Assembly: GCF_000421845.1 (NCBI RefSeq)
Contig: NZ_ATXU01000008.1
Coordinates: 122,097 to 186,096, forward strand
From: Leucobacter chironomi DSM 19883
GTDB lineage: Bacteria > Actinomycetota > Actinomycetes > Actinomycetales > Microbacteriaceae
Reading direction: 5' to 3'
DNA length: 64,000 nucleotides
Shown here one piece after another: positions 61,272 to 64,000 of this stretch. The notes beneath the pieces were generated by a model. That model was not told the origin of the DNA. It searched no databases and saw only the letters and a list, made by a program, of their open reading frames with translations. Every line of letters starts with the position of its first letter. Positions within the stretch are counted from its first letter, which is position 1. The position numbers and the translations under genes are program-made.

Positions 61272-62456
61272 ATGCCTCGCCAACAAGAAACCGAAAGCCG
61301 TCTGGTCACTTCGCTGGTGCCTTCGCTTTCTCGAAGCCTCGCCGAGCAGTTCAATGTCTTTCGGGTCATGCATCACGGCACTCACGAAAAACAACTGTCG
61401 AACGTCTTTGCCTGGCTCCTACGGGCCGATGGAACCCACGAGTTGGGTGACACCTTCCAACAGATCTTCATGGCCAGGATCAACAACACGCTTCCTGAAG
61501 GCGCCGAGTTTCCCACATCCGGGTATCGGGTCAGCCAAGAAGTAGACACCTCCGGCGATGCCGCGACAGGCAAGGACATTGCCGACATTGTGCTCATGAC
61601 AGCTCAAGAGAGCGTCGTCGTTGAGAACTTCGGCACCTCCGACGGGCACGGCCATGATTATTTTGGCTATCTTGCCCACGGTGCTCAGGGCGGAAGACGT
61701 AGCGTCGTCGTGCTGCTGTGCATACGACGAGAGAGCGAACTTCAGACCGATGGATGGGAACAAGCGGTCGTTCTCACCTATGCGGATCTCCTCAGCGATC
61801 TGCACGCGCACGTCAAAGCAGACAAGAAGTGGCGTCGAGACCACCCGCAGCAGAACTTCTTCATCAACGAACTGGTCGAAAACTTCGTGGAAGGACCTAG
61901 CCCCGTGAATACTGCCGATCGGATAGCTTTCATCAAGACAATGTGTGAGACGGGAGAATCTGCTCGATACGGGCAACGTCCCCAGGATGCAGCCGCAGAA
62001 CAGTTCGCCGAAATACTCGCTCAGCACGCGAAGCAACAGTTTGAAGACGGTCGAAGAACCCTTGGCGATGCCAAGAGATACCTCCGCCAATACGCCGAAC
62101 GACAGCTTATGTCCCAGGTCAACGGCGCACTTGGTGAAGAAGCTGTCGCCTCAGTTCGAGCGAATTTTGTTGGCAAGTGGGAATGGTACGTGCGACTCCT
62201 CAACGCCAACGGCGACATGGTTGCGGGGCTCCTGTTTGGCCCGACTGCAGCTACCTACAATGACGAGATTCCAGATCCAGTCCAGCACCCAGACTTCGGC
62301 AAGGTCTTTATCCTGATGCGGTCTTCTGACGTTGAGAGCCTTCACCAAACCGATATCAGCCTGGAAGATGTACTCACCGGATTTGAGCCAACGGATGATC
62401 GACTCGTTCAAACTGTGATCCCGCTTGTGCAGACGAACCATGCAGCTCAGGAATGA
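61272..62456 (+). CDS. PD-(D/E)XK nuclease superfamily-like protein, catalytic lysine replaced
   Basis: 394 residues. The N-terminal HEKQLSNVFAWLLRADGTHELGDTFQQIF near 38-66 and RVSQEVDTSG...DIADIVLM near 88-106 followed by VVVENFG near 114-120 follow the PDDEXK_4 pattern of defence and restriction-type nucleases. The expected ENK is ENF here, so the catalytic lysine is missing or displaced. The C-terminal half is unrecognised. The ATG follows TAGGCT by six bases: leaderless. The gene is visibly less G+C-rich than core genes and lies between two IS elements. Confidence 0.6.
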   Translation: MPRQQETESRLVTSLVPSLSRSLAEQFNVFRVMHHGTHEKQLSNVFAWLLRADGTHELGDTFQQIFMARINNTLPEGAEFPTSGYRVSQEVDTSGDAATGKDIADIVLMTAQESVVVENFGTSDGHGHDYFGYLAHGAQGGRRSVVVLLCIRRESELQTDGWEQAVVLTYADLLSDLHAHVKADKKWRRDHPQQNFFINELVENFVEGPSPVNTADRIAFIKTMCETGESARYGQRPQDAAAEQFAEILAQHAKQQFEDGRRTLGDAKRYLRQYAERQLMSQVNGALGEEAVASVRANFVGKWEWYVRLLNANGDMVAGLLFGPTAATYNDEIPDPVQHPDFGKVFILMRSSDVESLHQTDISLEDVLTGFEPTDDRLVQTVIPLVQTNHAAQE

Positions 62457-63388
62457 TTCCGTCCGATCGCCACAGTGTCGAACCGGCAGACACGCTCGAT
62501 CCGGCCTTCGTGTCGATCCGCAAATTCTCGTAGCCGCAAATTAGCGTCAGCAAGCTGTTGCGAGGTGAGATCAGCAGTGACCGGCGCTTCACCTTCTGCA
62601 TACGCCGACAACACCAGTCGGCCACGGGCATGACGCATGATCGATTCCCAGTCATCGTGCGAAAGATATGACGCTGAGCCGCCGAGCGCGAGCACGAGAT
62701 CAAACTGTGTCCCTGCCAGGTTGCGGCGCGCGAGCGTGTCCGCGAACGTACTTGGCTCAACCCGCGCCACGAGCGGATGCTTCCGCACCAATTCATTGAG
62801 CATCGCCTGAGACGGGTCTATCGCTGTTAGGCGGGGTGCTTCTGCCAGCCCCAAATCAAGAGTGAGCCCGGTGCCTGCGCCGATGTCGAGTGTGCGGCAC
62901 TTGCGATAGCCGCGGGTGACTACGTCTACGAGACGCGTGAACCCTCGTCGCTCTTCGCCAGTCGCGGTGAAGTCGCGATCCCAGTAGGTTGCGATTGCGT
63001 CGTAGCTAGAGCGGAACTCGCTCTTCGTGCGTGGCATGTTCTGCACACCGTAGACGTGGTCGGCACGACCTCTGTTGATCAGCGTCACGTCGTCGTGCTC
63101 TCGATCCATGGTCCAGTACTTCCAACCGTCGTGAACAAGATAGATGCGCGTTGATTTGAAAAACTTCTGCGGCTCACCGAACGTGTGAATGACCCGAGCC
63201 GCCCTGGCAAAATCGGCCTTTGTTATTCCTTCAGTTCGCTCAGCGATGTATTCGTGTGGTGCGCCCTCCGCGTAGGTCACTGCGAAGACCCAGTCCAACT
63301 TCACAATCTTGTTTTGCCACCATTCAAGGTCTTTCTCGGTGATCGGCAACACGCTTACGTTCTTCCCAATACTCACTTGCTCACTCAA
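62447..63388 (-). CDS. class I SAM-dependent methyltransferase with unrecognised N-terminal domain
   Basis: 313 residues. From about residue 135 it is a class I methyltransferase: RTLDIGAGTGLTLDLGLAEA near 164 and LTAIDPSQAMLNELVRKHP, then FDLVLALGGSASYLSHDDWESIM. The first ~120 residues (ITEKDLEWWQNKIVKLDWVFAVTYAEGAPHEYIAERT onward, with KADFARAARVIHTFGEP) are not a family I can name. It is convergent with the nuclease-like gene; their 3' ends overlap by 10 bp. It is low in G+C compared with core genes. Confidence 0.68.
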   Translation of the reverse strand: MSEQVSIGKNVSVLPITEKDLEWWQNKIVKLDWVFAVTYAEGAPHEYIAERTEGITKADFARAARVIHTFGEPQKFFKSTRIYLVHDGWKYWTMDREHDDVTLINRGRADHVYGVQNMPRTKSEFRSSYDAIATYWDRDFTATGEERRGFTRLVDVVTRGYRKCRTLDIGAGTGLTLDLGLAEAPRLTAIDPSQAMLNELVRKHPLVARVEPSTFADTLARRNLAGTQFDLVLALGGSASYLSHDDWESIMRHARGRLVLSAYAEGEAPVTADLTSQQLADANLRLREFADRHEGRIERVCRFDTVAIGRNHS

Positions 63389-63458
63389 CTATCTCTGCGC
63401 GACCTGGATGACGTGCATCTTCTTGTGATTTCGAGTATCAGGCCAGCCACCGACATTC

Positions 63459-64000
63459 TGAAGCGCCCTGGGTTTAGTGGAGACTCAGCTCATTTGATTA
63501 CCAGTTCTTGGGCGCTGGTAACCCCAGCCTAGAACGCTTCCTCGTACTCGAACGGTGGCACATCATCGAGGTAGCCGTGCAGCCGTTTCGTGTTGTGTCA
63601 GTGCACCCAGCCGAGGGTCGCGAGCTCGAGGTCATCAATCGTTTTCCACGGCCCCGGTTTCGCGAGACCGCGCACCAACTCAGCCTTGTAGTATCCGTTC
63701 ACCGTCTCAGCGAGAGCATTGTCATAGCTGTCACCCACGGTCCCGATCGATGGCGTCGCTCCGATCTCGGCAAGACGCTCACCGTAACGAATCGATGTGA
63801 ACTGGCTGCCCGCATCGCTGTGGCAACGCAAATCTGGAAGATGCCTGCCGCGCGACCATCGTGCCATCTCGATCGCGTCAAGCACCGTCTCGGTCTTCAT
63901 GTTCGATGCACATCGCCAGCCCACAATCATGCGACTGTATGCGTCGATGATGAAGCACACGTATGCAACACCCTGCCAGGTCGGCACGAACGTCAAATCG
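63459..64000 (-). mobile_element. IS3-family insertion sequence, partial at right edge
   Basis: The left end TGAAGCGCCCTGGGTTTAG at 63459 has the TG start and resembles the terminal repeats of actinobacterial IS3 elements (GGTTTAGTGGAGACTC). The transposase reads leftward and continues past the window edge. Confidence 0.7.
63529..64000 (-). pseudogene. IS3-family transposase OrfB, 3' part with premature stop
   Basis: Integrase core residues are present: aspartate in FIIDAYSRMIVGW, aspartate in RCHSDAGSQFTS and glutamate in NALAETVNGYYKAE. A TGA at 63598-63600 replaces the usual TGG after LATLGWVH, after which the same frame continues HNTKRLHGYLDD...YEEAF to TAG at 63529. The nonsense change removes about 23 residues. 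The 5' part lies beyond the window. Confidence 0.75.

Noticed and set aside
61272..63388. Classical type II restriction-modification pair
   Set aside because: The genes are convergent, the nuclease-like protein lacks the catalytic lysine, and the methyltransferase lacks DNA-methylase motifs such as DPPY or PCQ.

Overview
The window is G+C-rich, densely packed bacterial chromosome with short intergenic gaps, many 1-4 bp stop/start overlaps and many GTG starts. The gene content points to an actinobacterium of the family Microbacteriaceae, with Leucobacter or a close relative as my best guess. The blocks leuC-leuD-murA-plsC-gpsA-ddl-(DUF3515)-thiL and rplS-lepB-rnhB, a truncated haemoglobin behind pepN, an actinobacterial-type oligoribonuclease and an Rv2466c-like CPWC nitroreductase all fit. 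The genus is inference. At least eleven genes have a TANNNT hexamer 6-7 nt upstream of the start codon and no Shine-Dalgarno, the signature of leaderless transcripts.

Layout. 1-4.3 kb: end of an ABC exporter operon, recG and rsmD. 4.3-9.0 kb: GABA catabolism (gabD, gabT) with a divergent PucR-type regulator. 9.0-17.4 kb: thiL, a DUF3515 lipoprotein, then the leftward operon leuC-leuD-murA-plsC-gpsA-ddl for leucine, peptidoglycan and phospholipid synthesis. 17.6-21.3 kb: a TerC-type membrane protein behind a likely manganese riboswitch, a YqhA-type membrane protein and isocitrate lyase. 21.5-26.1 kb: tRNA-Leu, a Clp-N/SRPBCC protein with a small HTH partner, an AlkD-like HEAT protein, DUF1801, a methyltransferase and a LysE exporter. 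26.1-31 kb: mgtE behind a long structured leader, and a kinase/M23-like/aminotransferase fusion. 31-35.5 kb: rph-rdgB, murI, rplS-lepB-rnhB. 35.6-44.3 kb: a RecQ-phosphoribosyltransferase fusion, nei, rpiB, a mycothiol-type nitroreductase, and pepN-mscS-glbO. 44.3-56.5 kb: two MFS transporters, an FBP/FusB-type zinc protein, an alpha/beta hydrolase, a WYL regulator, a tyrosine phosphatase, an HhH-GPD protein, tRNA-Arg, a decayed PadR-DUF1048-permease module, def, orn and a GGDEF-EAL protein.

56.6-59.4 kb holds the most unusual chromosomal locus: a TetR-like regulator divergent from an autoinducer-synthase/GNAT-like gene that overlaps a ThiF/E1-like gene by one base. From about 59.5 kb to the right edge the DNA is visibly less G+C-rich and mosaic. 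It contains a recombinase-type HTH fragment, an IS256-family element whose transposase carries a frameshift, a PD-(D/E)XK-like protein with a missing lysine, a convergent SAM methyltransferase with an unrecognised N-terminal domain, and the end of an IS3-family element with a premature stop. This looks like a horizontally acquired, possibly defence-related cargo segment.

Repeats and signals include two copies of an ~85-bp REP-like hairpin, a 54-bp perfect palindrome, a 14-bp minisatellite, and several terminator hairpins between convergent genes.
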